The notes below the pieces were generated by a model, which ran no database searches, had not been told where the DNA came from, and saw only the letters and a program-made list of their open reading frames with translations. A DNA stretch of 64,000 nucleotides, taken from positions 144,513 through 208,512 of the forward strand of contig KN834786.1 in NCBI GenBank assembly GCA_000827265.1, given 5' to 3'. Each line of letters begins with the position of its first letter. Within the stretch, counting starts at the first letter, position 1. Source of the stretch: Collybiopsis luxurians FD-317 M1. Its lineage: Eukaryota; Basidiomycota; Agaricomycetes; Agaricales; Omphalotaceae. This document shows, piece after piece, positions 21,418 through 32,500 of the stretch. The position numbers and the translations under genes are program-made.

Positions 21418-24400
21418 TTATTCTGTAGACCAGCATTTATACCAGTTTGCTCCATACACACAATTTGCCAAGGAGATCTTGTTGAACCCAGTGGCAGATA
21501 TGACCAAACAGGTTTCATCAGCAACCAAGTTATGCCTGTATTGCTCAGGGATCCAAACAATGCCATGATCCACATCAGGAATATGGATACATCCATCAGC
21601 ATCCAGTTTCCATTCAGGAGCTGTACCATAATCAGAAATTTATAGTGAAAGTAGAACATAAACATACCTTTTGGTGCAGATAACTAGAGAAATAGGACTT
21701 AGATTTGAATATTCTAAAATTTGGTAAACAAGAGACTTACCTTGTCAAAGTTTGCTTGAGTATGCCAGATTGTAATTGCATTGTCATGACAGCAGGATAC
21801 AAGCTTTTCTCTGTCCGCAGAAAATACAACTGATTGCATGTGCCCTAGATGAGATTCATGACTAAGTGCACCAGTTTCTACATCCCAGATCATGATTGTG
21901 CCACTATCAGAGACTGAGATAACTCTCTCTCCATCTGGGGTAAATACAGCTGACAACACTGAATCAGTGTGGCCTTGAAGAGGCTCACCAACCAGAGCTC
22001 CTGTGCTTGTGTCCCAGAATCTGATTGTTTTATCAGAGGAGCCAGATACAATCATCTGTCCATCTGGCGAAAATACAACTGACTGGACTGAGTCAGTGTG
22101 GCCCTGCAAGGGCTTGCCAATAGCAGTTCCTACTTCTGAATCCCAGATCATGATAGCCCCATCACTGGAAGCAGACACAATTTTGTCTCCATCTGGGGAA
22201 AATGCAGCTGACTGTATCTGCCCAGTATGGCCTTGAAGAGGTTTCACATCATTAAAGGGTGTTCTAGTAGATGAATTCCATATCCTTATGACTCTATCAT
22301 TAGACACAGACAGAATTTTTTCACTGTTGGGGGAAAATGCAACCAGTTGCACCATAGGATTACGGCCATCAAGTTCAATATGATCCCCAATGGGATGTCC
22401 TGTGCTTGCATTCCAAGTTCTAATTGTCTTGTCTTCAGAGCCAGAGACAATTTTGTCTCCGTCTGGAGAAAAAGCAACTGACTGGACCAGCTTGGTGTGG
22501 CCCTTGATAGGCTTACCAATTGGAGCTCCAGTCTTGGCATCCCAGATTCTGACAGTGCCATCATGAGAACCAGATACAATCTGCTCCTCATTTGGAGAAA
22601 ATGCTACTGCATGCACAAAGTGGGTTTGGTCTTGAGAAAGATCACCAATGGGGGCTTCTGTCTTTGCATCCCAGACTTTAATCATTCCATCATCAGAACC
22701 AGATATTATCCTTGTTCCATCTGGAGTAAATATTACTGATTGTACCCAATCAGTGTGTCCCTGAAGAGGCCTTCCAATGAGTGCTCCACTTCTTGCATCC
22801 CAAATTCTGATTGTCTCATCAGCTGAACCAGACACAATCCTCTCTCCATCTGGAGAAAATGCAACTGACTGTACTGAAGCAGTGTGGCCTTGGAGAGGGT
22901 CACAAATTAAAGTTCCAGTTGTTGCATCCCATATTCTGACTGTTTTATCATCAGAGCCAGATACAATCTTGTCATCCACTGGAGAAAAAACAACTGATCT
23001 CACCCAGTCTGTATGGCCCCACAAAGGCTCACCAATGGGAATGCCACTTTCTGGATCCCAGATTCTGATTGTATTGTCATCTGAGCAAGATACAATTTGC
23101 TTGCCATTTGAAGAAAATGCAACTGACCGAATCCAATTGGTATGGCCTTTCAAAGGCTCACCAATGGAAGTTCCAGTCATGGCATCCCAAATTCTAATTG
23201 TACAGTCACAAGACCCGGATATAATTTTTTCTCCATCCGGGGAAAATGCAACTGACTGCACAGAATCAGTATGGCCTGCCAGTGGATTGCCAATGCAATT
23301 CCCAGTTTTTGCATCCCATATCCTGACTGTATTATCGCTGGAGCCAGACACCACTTTTTCACCATTAGGGGAAAGTACAACTGATTGCACCCAACTAGTA
23401 TGGCCTTCATAAGGTTTTTCAATAGGAGCTCCAGTTTTTGCATCCCAGACTCTGATGATCTTGTCACTAGCAGATACAATTCTCCTTCCATTCTGAGAAA
23501 TGACTAAACCCTTAATTGATGATCCTGTATTCCAGCCCCCCAAATTTTGCCTCACCATTTGTCTTTCAACTTGAAGTCCTGTTTTTAACCGCTGTTGTAT
23601 TCCACTAATCTTGTCCTCCCAAAATGGAAGAATGCTCAGATACCAATGTGGGGTTATTGTATTTACAGTGCTCAGATAAAATGTTTCCACTGCAGCTTGT
23701 ATATGGATGATAGTTTGTCGCTGCTTGTCTGGAATCATTGAAATCTAGAAACTACGTTAAGTTGTTCTCTTTATATTATCAAATTTAAACCACTTTACCT
23801 TTCCAACCGAGTCAAGAATCTCTATACATTGCACTAAAGGATCATCGGCCCTACTTTCTTGATGATGCATCACTTGAAACAGGCTCATTACTTCAACCCA
23901 ATATATTATTTTTTCCTCAAAGAATTCTTCCAAAGCTTTGGTGATTTCTGCATCCATTGATATTCTCTTCAAATGATATTCCCAACTTTTGCAGGCATAA
24001 ACAAGGCTCTCGGTAATCTTTTCATTCATTTTTAGCTCAATATTTTCAACATTTTTATCCTTCACAAATGATGAATGTAAGTTGAGAATATTGAACTTCA
24101 ACTGTCTATTCATAATATTCAAGCATGCATGGGTTAACACTGTATGCTCATACGACATATTGCAGTATAGGTCTTTTGCACACTCATCTTTCAACAAATA
24201 GTCTGGAAATGAAGTGTGGAAGATATAAATGGCCTGATCTGATCCCGCCAGGTACAGAACAGATCCCAATACAGCAATACATTTTTCCACTTGCTCAAGT
24301 TCTACTTCTGATAATTGAGCAATTGCTTTACAAGATACTGGAGTTCTCAAATTAATGACCATGTGCAGGACTACCAGAATTGCATTTTTCTCTTCGTTTG

Positions 24401-26456
24401 ATATATTACTGTTAGGTGTGATTGCATCCATGATGATAGCTCTATACAGTTCATCCTGTCTTTTAGTCTGATCTGTGAGTGGAATATTTTCCAAGCTAAG
24501 AACAATGTTCAAACGGTCTTGTAACCGATCTAAATCATTCTGAGTAATCCACCTGACAACTGTGGCTGCAAAGATAAATGATTCTCCAGCAATTTTAGCC
24601 AGCTGCTCAATATCATTTAAAGTTACATAGTCATAACTCTGCAGTTTGTCAGAGAGGAACTTGTTGATGTCACTCTCTACCAAACTTGTTTCCATTTTAT
24701 GCAGAATAATTTTAGAACTTGTGGTTGAGGAATGCTCGAGATGACAATATACTGACTGTTCTGGACGGCTTGTAAATATAAACTTTAACCCCAGCAGCTT
24801 GTTGCTTTGAATAGCTTGAATCAGAGGTTCCAATACAAGGTTTACATTTGTACATTCATCCAAAGCATCAATGACAATGACAGGAGTAACTCCTGCCAGT
24901 TTTTTATCATTGGCAATTGCCTTCCAGGGGTTTAGAAGTAATGCCATTTGTTTTGGCACATCTTGATTAATAACATCCAAATCATTCTGCAACTCTTTTA
25001 CAAGAGCATCAGCAAATTCCTGCGAGAAATGTGCCAGCTGATACACAATAGTGGGAATAATTTTGGTATATTCCCGACAAGCAGGAAGCTGCCTGGAACA
25101 AAAAAATGTGCCAGCAAGTATTTTGTTATCTCCAAATATCTTGCATAAAGTATTTGCAATAGTGCTTTTCCCTGTTCCTGTCATCCCGCTCATCCAAAAT
25201 ACTTGACCTTTGGAGGTAAGGGCCCAATGATTGAGTCTGGTAAGAATTTGTATCCTAGTCCCTGGGAGGCATAATGGTCTTTCGACTCCATAATCGTGAA
25301 AAGCTTCTTTAGAAGGTTCCAATTTGCTCAAGATTTTCTATCCAGTTTTCAACATCCTGAAAATTAATTAAAATTCACCTGTACCTACCTTGTTAATCTC
25401 ACTGAGCCTGGAAATAATATTTTTCTGCAGAGTGTACTGAATACTTCATTTCAACCCATGTAGCTGGAAAAACATACCTCACAACTTTCAAGTGCACTTT
25501 TTATATCCTCCAAGTATTGGTCAATTTCTGCTGAAATATCATCTGTTTGGAATATATGGAATATATCATCTCCCCTTTCCGGCAAAGATGCTCTCAAAAT
25601 CTCATGTCTCTTTGGTTCAATCTGGGCATTGAATTTTTCTAACTCCCTGTAAGTAAAGATCTTTGTCAACATTCTATAAGTTTGTGATAGAATCATGACA
25701 ACATACCTAGACAAGGCCTGGAAAATGTCATCCATTTCAGTGAAATTACTCCGTCTTGTGTATTTCATGATATCAGAAACTTTGGCAGACAACTGATCCA
25801 ATGAATTTTGTAACTTCTCTTTGTTTTCAGTTATTTGCTTAATGATGAAAATTTGCATTAGTATCTTATTGGCAAAAAGAAGTATCTGTTCAGAAAATAC
25901 TTACATAGTAAGTTTCAATACACTTGCAAATTATACCAACTTCAAAACTCAAACTTGAATCCGGAATAAAGTCTGCCAGTTCTTTCAGACCCTTCTCCAT
26001 AAATATACCAACAAGGTCCAAAGCCTGCTCCTGAGTTGTGTGATGGAGATGTTCAATTGCGACCTGACCACTCCCGGTAGGGGCAGGGTTTTCTTGGCTA
26101 GGCTCAGAGGGTACAAAAACATCTAACACAGAGCCTAATGTGGGAACAGGGTTTTCTTGACTGAGCTCGGAGGATGGTACAAGAACATCTGACACAGTGC
26201 CTGTGGGGCCAGGGTTCTCTTGACTGAGCTCAGAGGGTGGTATCAGAACATCTGACACAGAGTCCGTGGGACCAGGGTTCTCTTGACTGAGCTCAGAGGG
26301 TAGTGCAAGAACATCTGACAAAGAGCCTGTGGGGTTCTGAACATTCTGTGTAACAATACCTGCATTAGAAGCATTATCTTTCTCGCGCTTTCTACGAGAA
26401 AATAAATTGCGCATTTTGGATTTCTTGTGTTTGGTTTGCTTGGTCTCCGAAGCCAT
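21418..26456 (-). CDS. NLR receptor: helical bundle - NACHT - 14 WD40 repeats (left copy)
   Basis: Exons, minus strand: 26456-25905, 25837-25707, 25646-25478, 25424-25389, 25337-23799, 23744-21741, 21683-21668, 21620-21418; 1549 aa, all frames join. Exon 1 starts with a basic tail and a 21-residue tandem repeat (SDVLxPPSELSQE), then ADFIPDSSLSFEVGIICKCIETYY, which with exons 2-3 resembles the MLKL-like four-helix death domain found on fungal NLRs. NACHT: Walker A GMTGTGKST at 347-355, Walker B VIVIDALDEC at ~449-458, sensor-like FTSRPEQS. The WD exon encodes 14 repeats (two seven-bladed propellers). A C-terminal tail LDADGCIHIPDVDHGIVWIPEQYR ends the protein, as in other fungal NACHT-WD40 proteins. 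Such STAND proteins are known or proposed to sense ligands through WD40 and trigger cell death or incompatibility. A 16-nt microexon replaces a 67-nt exon of the right copy. CpG is scarce. Confidence 0.85.
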
Positions 26457-27499
26457 AGTCGCGAATCTTATTCCAACAATCCAGCGAGTTAGCTCAAATT
26501 TCGAGAGAGTAATTTATTAGTTGTTTTACTTACTGATCAGCGCACAGGTTCGTAAACTTGGTCAAAAAGTTGTTGGCAGAGTCATCTTTGCTCTTTATAT
26601 CTCTTGTGCCTCTTACGTATGATACGTTGCTCGCATACATGTGATAAAAAATCTATACACATGTCACTGCTCTCACACCTCATGACACCCGGCCCCGGAG
26701 GAGCCGTTCTATCTACGTGATCGATTATGGTCAAGTGATTGGAATATGCGCAAGAGCCCCAACCATGCAATTCAAAAAGTAGACGGCAAGCCATGCTCCC
26801 AGCTCTATGTTCTCGTAGAATCAACCAATGTGATCATCCCTAACCGATCACACCTGTCATACCGCTTCTGGATCCTCTCCCTCGCTGCACCTGTTTGGTC
26901 TGATTGTTCTGAAATAACGGTTGCACTGAGTGATAGCGGTACTACAGTCGATATACCTTGAGCCTGCTGCATCAGCAAATTCGCAGTCGTGTGATCATAC
27001 ATATCCTACCCGATCATACGCATCCGATGCGGTATGTCAGATCGGAGGGCATGCGTAAAAGCTATTTCGCATCATACAGCCATTCTGCGTGGATACACGG
27101 CAGGCGGCGCCCTGTTATGCCCTGCAAGCATACCCGTTTATACGCTGTTCACGTTCCTCATGCAAGCTATCACACACATCCATATGCTGTCCATACATGT
27201 ATCATACGGTAATCATGCAATAATGGCCACGAAAGTGACTACATTTCGTACATTATTACAACGACATGTGGTACAACGATGAAATAACGATCAGTGCAGT
27301 ACCTGCTCGCTACAGAGAGAAAGGAAAGGCGGATAGGCGGAAATTGCAGAGCAGATTGATGAGCACGAATTCACAACAGTGAGTACAGACCACATACCTT
27401 AAGGCGAGAGAGCGATTGTGTTGTCCATTGACATTGCATCCGAGCTTGCGCCGTGACCGTCCACACCCATATCGTATTAATCCTCTCGACGCTCGAGCT
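26457..27499. other. Spacer between inverted arms, left part
   Basis: Upstream flank of the left NLR. No gene recognised. CpG is present at ordinary density here, unlike the arm beside it. Many ATCATAC / GTATG / CATGCAA words recur between 26960 and 27240, giving a mildly repetitive look without a clean unit. It may also hold the left NLR promoter. Confidence 0.4.
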
Positions 27500-28533
27500 T
27501 CTTTCAATGCGGGTCCAGCACCGGCACTGGAAACTTCACCCAGGAATGCCTCGCTAGCCACAAACATCATCTCCCACTTGTTCGCCGACAAATTCTTGGT
27601 GATCTCATAAAATTTTCGCAACTCCGGTGCATATTTCTTATCAAAGCTGAAGGCATGATTTTGAGGTCATCGTTTCCTCTTCTCATCCGATAGTTCTGAG
27701 TTATGAGCTTCCCCTCTGAGCAATGTATTGTATCCAGGTTCGAAACTCTTCAGCGCACGTTGGACCTAGATATAGAGAATGTTTAGAAACATAAAGGTTG
27801 GAAATAGAATTCGGTAAAGAGCAGACATACTGCAACAACGGCAAGAGCAAGAGGACTAATTGGGTACTTGTCATCGTGCGCATCAGGGGCAGCCAGAGCC
27901 CAGGTGAGATAAAAAGGCGTTCGCATAATGAGCTCGCCCCGGAACGCCCCGTGTTGCCCCGGTAGAGGAAGTACGCTGGCACAAATGAACGTAAGCATTT
28001 TTCAGGCCATAGCAAATTAAAGAATACTCACCATTTCACCAGGGTTTTCATAGATGAAAGCGTCGTGATGGAGGAGTTCCTCAACAGGAACACGCCTTAC
28101 ATCCATATCGTCACCATTCCTTTCGAGATATTTTTCCACAATGGCCAATCCTCTCGCACCGAATTTGCTTCGATAGTTCCGAATCTGGGTTTGAGCCTAG
28201 CAAGGAAATTAGCCATGCCCACCAATCGATTGAGAACATACATGTGAAAGAAGAGCTGGGTGTCCGTAGCATAAGTTAGTTTTCACCCTTAGGCCCATTG
28301 CAGTTGCGAGGGGCATGAGAGAGCGATTCGATATGGGTATTCCAAAGATTCCAGATGGTGTTACAAGGTTGGCCTGCCATCCAAGTTATGAGACTAGGGA
28401 AAATGCTCTTGTTCCAGACATCGCAGTCAGTAGCAGCAAAAAACCGCACATCAGAGACCTTGACACGAGGCTTTGGCGGCTGTGCAGGCTTGCCAGTCTC
28501 ACGCTCTTCTTGAGCGATAAGATTAGCATCCAC
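27500..28533 (-). pseudogene. Broken gene in central spacer, DUF6532-like
   Basis: On the minus strand, successive coding-like segments read VKVSDVRFFAATDCDVWNKS, YRSKFGARGLAIVEKYLERN, VEELLHHDAFIYENPGE, QHGAFRGELIMRTPFYLTWA, ISPLALAVVAVQRALKSFEPG and FYEITKNLSANKWEMMF. The order and the GAFRGELIMRT and ALAVVAVQRAL pieces resemble DUF6532 proteins, a basidiomycete family of unknown function often carried near mobile DNA. The assignment rests on memory of the family pattern and is uncertain. The likely joins do not hold frame (the exon ending NPGEM to the exon starting at the GTACTTCC segment is shifted), and KRKR is followed by TGA before the similarity resumes. It looks dead. Confidence 0.4.
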
Positions 28534-28705
28534 CGCCAGTCGATATATCTTGAGGCAGGTCCGCCCTCCAGCACCCCCTTAAACGATTTTGGTAGGACTA
28601 TATCTGGTACTTCGGTAAAGCAGTGTGCTGAGAGCCGTGCTGTTGTTGTTGGTATCATAGGCTGTAGCTCACAAGCTCTTGCGTTTCAGGGTCGTGTGTC
28701 TTAGG
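28534..28705 (-). pseudogene. Small CWF19 exon-2 fragment in the spacer
   Basis: Read on the minus strand, this piece gives H-D-P-E-T-Q-E-L-V where CWF19 exon 2 has H-D-P-K-T-H-E-L-V, followed by AACAACAGCACGGCTCTCA against GACGACAGCACGACTTTAA in CWF19, and later GGTGCTGGA. The frame breaks after a few codons. It would be a third CWF19 relic besides those in the two arms. The match is short, so this is tentative. Confidence 0.4.
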
Positions 28706-29583
28706 GTACTATAACGATTGTGAGCTACACAAACAAAGTACGGAGTGGAATAACAATATATCATTTTCCTATGCCTATGATTACTGGGCTCAAGCGTGCG
28801 GTCTTCAACCCCGCATTCATTCCCGATCCAACGTCGTATACAGTATAGACACCTATAGCGTCAAAAAAGCTCTGATCATAAGGTTAACCTTAGGCTCTGT
28901 TTGTTGTTTTTTCTAGTCGTGCAGGTTTCGATGAGTGCTTAATTTTGGAAACTGTACTTGGAGTTTGGTGGAGGAAGGTAAAAACATTCGGCGAGGTTAG
29001 TATACGTCTTTCGGGAAGGTCATGCCCGATTGGCCTAATGACAAAGTCAGTTGAGCCGGACATTAGGTGGGGAGTCACGAAACAGAAAGATATATACATA
29101 GTACAATTCAGTCGATGGAACGAGGGTTGAGGTAACTGAATTATGACAATTACAATCTGACGGAGATGAATGGGCAGGAGTAATGATAGGAATTCGTAAT
29201 TGGGAACGGGCTGCAAATTGAGTGGGAACATGCTCGGCTATATCTATGTGCCAGACGTCCTCGTGTACATAGTCGAAGAAGATCTGGGACGCGCAAGCTG
29301 TCAAACTTGGACCATCTGACCATGGATATTGCTCGGATTGAGCGTCATGAGGTCTGACAGCAATAATATGTACCCCGGCAATTGCAAGGTACCACAGATG
29401 ATCACCATATACGTAAGAAGCTCAAGGGTATATAAAGGTCGTGAGGAAGCGCGGATGAGTTTTACCAACATTATTTTGTCCTGGGAAGCTGCACGTATTT
29501 TGGTCTGTAAGTGATTTATTTGATAGACATACCAGCTCAGCACTCGAGCCAATCTTTTGGTCTGTTTGAATAGAAAAACGATC
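28706..29583. other. Spacer between inverted arms, right part; right NLR promoter
   Basis: No gene recognised over ~880 bases. The right NLR start codon follows at 29584. A good TATA box is present (listed separately). The minus-strand open frame 28890-29231 has no recognisable content. Confidence 0.4.
29429..29436 (+). promoter_or_regulatory. TATA box of right NLR gene
   Basis: TATATAAA, about 150 bases before the ATG at 29584, followed by GGTCG. Position and sequence suit a core promoter element for the plus-strand NLR. Inference from motif only. Confidence 0.5.
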
Positions 29584-32500
29584 ATGTTCTCAGAGGCCAA
29601 GTTCAAGTTCAAGATGCGAAATCCATTTTCTCGCAAAAAGCAGAAGGATAACATACCTAAGGAAATTATTGAGTCAGGTATTGCTATACAGAATACTCAG
29701 AGCGCCAGAGACTCTGTATCAAATGCATCTATGCATTCGGGACTAATTAATGGCAATGCTCTCTCAATTAGTAGTGATGACCCTCTTACAAACAAGGAGC
29801 CTTCAACGGAGCGCCTAGCTTTACAATTTGCGGGTGCAGCTGTGGAAGAAGCTCTTAGAACACTGAAGGATCTTGCGGCATTTATTCCAGTTCCAGGACT
29901 AGGCCCTGCTCTTGGACTAGTTTGTAATTGGATTGACAAGTACCATGTATGTGTTATTTGAGCAAGTATCTCTGATTCAAAAATAAGCAACTAATAGAGA
30001 TTTTGAAATGTTCCAGAAAGTACTAAGAAATAAAAAGCAATTTGCTGATTTGCTGAAAGAGTTATCTACTGGGGCAACAGAAGTGAAAGAGTACCAAAAG
30101 CAGAGCAGTTCCACTGAAACAGATGAAATCTTCCAAACCTTGGCCAAGTATAATTATATTTTGATTTCCAGAAACATTTGATATAATACTATACCCTCTA
30201 GAGACTTGGAGAATCTGAATCATCAGATTTCAGCCAGAAATAAAGAACCTGGAATACCACAGCTTCTGCAAAAAGGTATTGATGTGCTTCAAACAGAGCA
30301 AGTATCTGAACAGATCAAACAATATTTTGAAGACATCAAAAAGGCATTTGATAATTGTAAGGCATGTATTATGATTTGGTTGGATTCAATAGAAAAACAC
30401 TCTTGTACTAATTTGACATGCATGGGACAGAAGATGATACTTTTTCAGATTGAAAGAAACACAAGTAGCATTAGCAAGGTAAGCAGAAATACTTTCTTTC
30501 CCTTCTACCCAGTTAAAAGTCAAGTAGGAAATCTTTCTGAGCAAACTAGTGCCTTCTCAAGAAGCATTTTATGATCATGTAAATAATGGAAGTGAACATT
30601 GCACCCCAGGGACAAGGGAGCAAATTCTTGAAGGAATTATAGAATGGGCCAATACACCTGAAAGTCAAGTGTATTGGATGGTTGGCATGGCAGGAACAGG
30701 AAAAAGTACCATTGCCAAATCATTGTGCACTATGTTGAGAAAGGACAAGCTACTTGCTGGTGCATTCTTTTGTTCTAGACAACTTCCTACCTGTTGCGAC
30801 CATGCAAAGCTCATTCCAACAATTGCTTATCAGCTAGCACAGTATTCTCATACATTTGCTAAAGCTCTTACACAGGAGCTGCGGGTCAATCCAGACCTTG
30901 CATACAAAGACATTAAAAGTCAAATGAAGTTGATTATAAATCCCTGGAAGGCTGCTGCCAATGCTAAGGGACTAGCATCGATTGCTCCTGTAATCATAAT
31001 TGATGCTTTGGATGAATGTGCAAAGATTGATTTGGTGCTGGAATTTTTAATTGATTCTATCCAAAATGATGATCTACGGGGATTGAAGTTTATATTCACA
31101 AGCCGTCCAGAACAATCTGTATTTGATTATCTTGAGGCATTTCCTACTTTTGCTAAGATATTCTTACATGATGTCGAAGAAAGTTTGGTAGAGAGCGATA
31201 TTTACAAGTTTCTCACTGAGAAACTACAGAAAAATAAATTTGTTCTCCCAAGTGATATTCAGCAATTGGCAAAAACGTCTGGAAAATTGTTTATCTTTGC
31301 ATCTACCCTTTCTAACTGGATAACTGGAAATACTACTTTCTCAGAAGAGCGACTGAAAAATGCCCTCGATTTAAAATATGTCGCTGAGTCTCATCAAACT
31401 AGAAGATTGGATGAGTTGTATGAGACTATTGTTCGCAAAGCAATTGACCCTAATAACGATGTTTCAACAAAAGAAATGCAGGGGATGTTAAAAGTTTTAC
31501 ACACTGTTATCACTGTCAGAAACCCAGTATCTTGTGAAATAATTGCTCAGTTATCAGGGGCAACTGTTCAGCAAGTGAGAACATTTATTACTGCTTTGGG
31601 ATCTGTATTGTACATAGCAGAACAAGATCAAGCTGTTTATATTTTCCATGCCTCATTTGCAGAATATGTGTTGAGGCAAGATCGTGCTAAGAATCTATAC
31701 TGTGATGACTGTTATCAACACAAATTTTTAAGCCATGCATGTTTCAGGATCATGAATGCAAGGCTAAGATTTAACATGCTCAACCTGCCTTCATCATTCC
31801 TTGAAGATGGAGCAGTTGAGAATATTTCTTCAGAAATCAGGAGTAAGGTCAATGACAGCCTCAATTATGCCTGCAAATACTGGGGTTATCACTTGGGAAA
31901 GTGCACATTGGATGCAGATATTACTGCAGCTCTTGAACAGTTTTTGAGTGAAAAAGTCACGCACTGGGTGGAATGGATGAGTCTTTTGCGAGTGGAAAGC
32001 TACGAAGAAGGAACTACCAACAATACATTAATCCAATGCATGGAAATCCTTGATTATATTGAAAAGGTACTTGATTTTTTGAATGAAAGAAAAGTAAACT
32101 AATGAAGACTAGATTCCAGGGACTCCAGACCTTGAAGCTCTGAAGCCAGCTATCAGTGGGATAAAGACTGCAGTCGAGATCTTTCTTCTCAGTAGTGTGA
32201 ATACAATGACTCCCCATTGGTATCTAAGCATCCTTCCATTTTGGCAGGAAAAAGTTGGAGGGATGCAACAGTGGTTAAAAATGGGAATGGAAGTTAAAAG
32301 ACAAAATAAAAGACCAAACTTGGGAGGGTGGAATACTGAGTCAGCAATCATGGATTTGGGTATGACTCAAGATGGAAAAAAGGTTGTATCTGCTAATGAC
32401 AAGAAAATCAGGGTGTGGGATGCAAAAACTGGAGCCTCCATTGGCAAGCCAATGTCTGGCCATACTGGCTGGGTGCAGTCAGTTGCATATTCCCCAAATG

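Larger units (their letters stand above)
16680..26456. repeat. Left arm of a ~10-kb inverted duplication
   Basis: This arm holds, from outside to centre, pseudogene A (minus), pseudogene B (plus), decayed CWF19 (plus) and an NLR gene (minus). The same four units occur in the opposite orientation and mirror order at 29584-40200. Protein-level matches between arms cover all four units and the A/B spacer. The outer edge is uncertain: a short match (I-A-L-T-D-P-D-K versus I-T-A-L-T-N-P-I-R-K) between ~16.75-16.81 and ~40.09-40.15 suggests both arms reach beyond gene A. CpG looks scarce in most of this arm compared with the flanking CWF19 gene. No terminal repeats or transposase were seen, so this looks like a segmental inverted duplication, not an element. 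Confidence 0.8.

Noticed and set aside
22777..23412. Long plus-strand frame with regular repeats opposite the left NLR
   Set aside because: Shadow of the WD40 repeats on the minus strand; the periodicity comes from the real gene.
28890..29231. Minus-strand frame upstream of the right NLR as a small gene
   Set aside because: No recognisable content and it lies in the likely promoter region; not supported.
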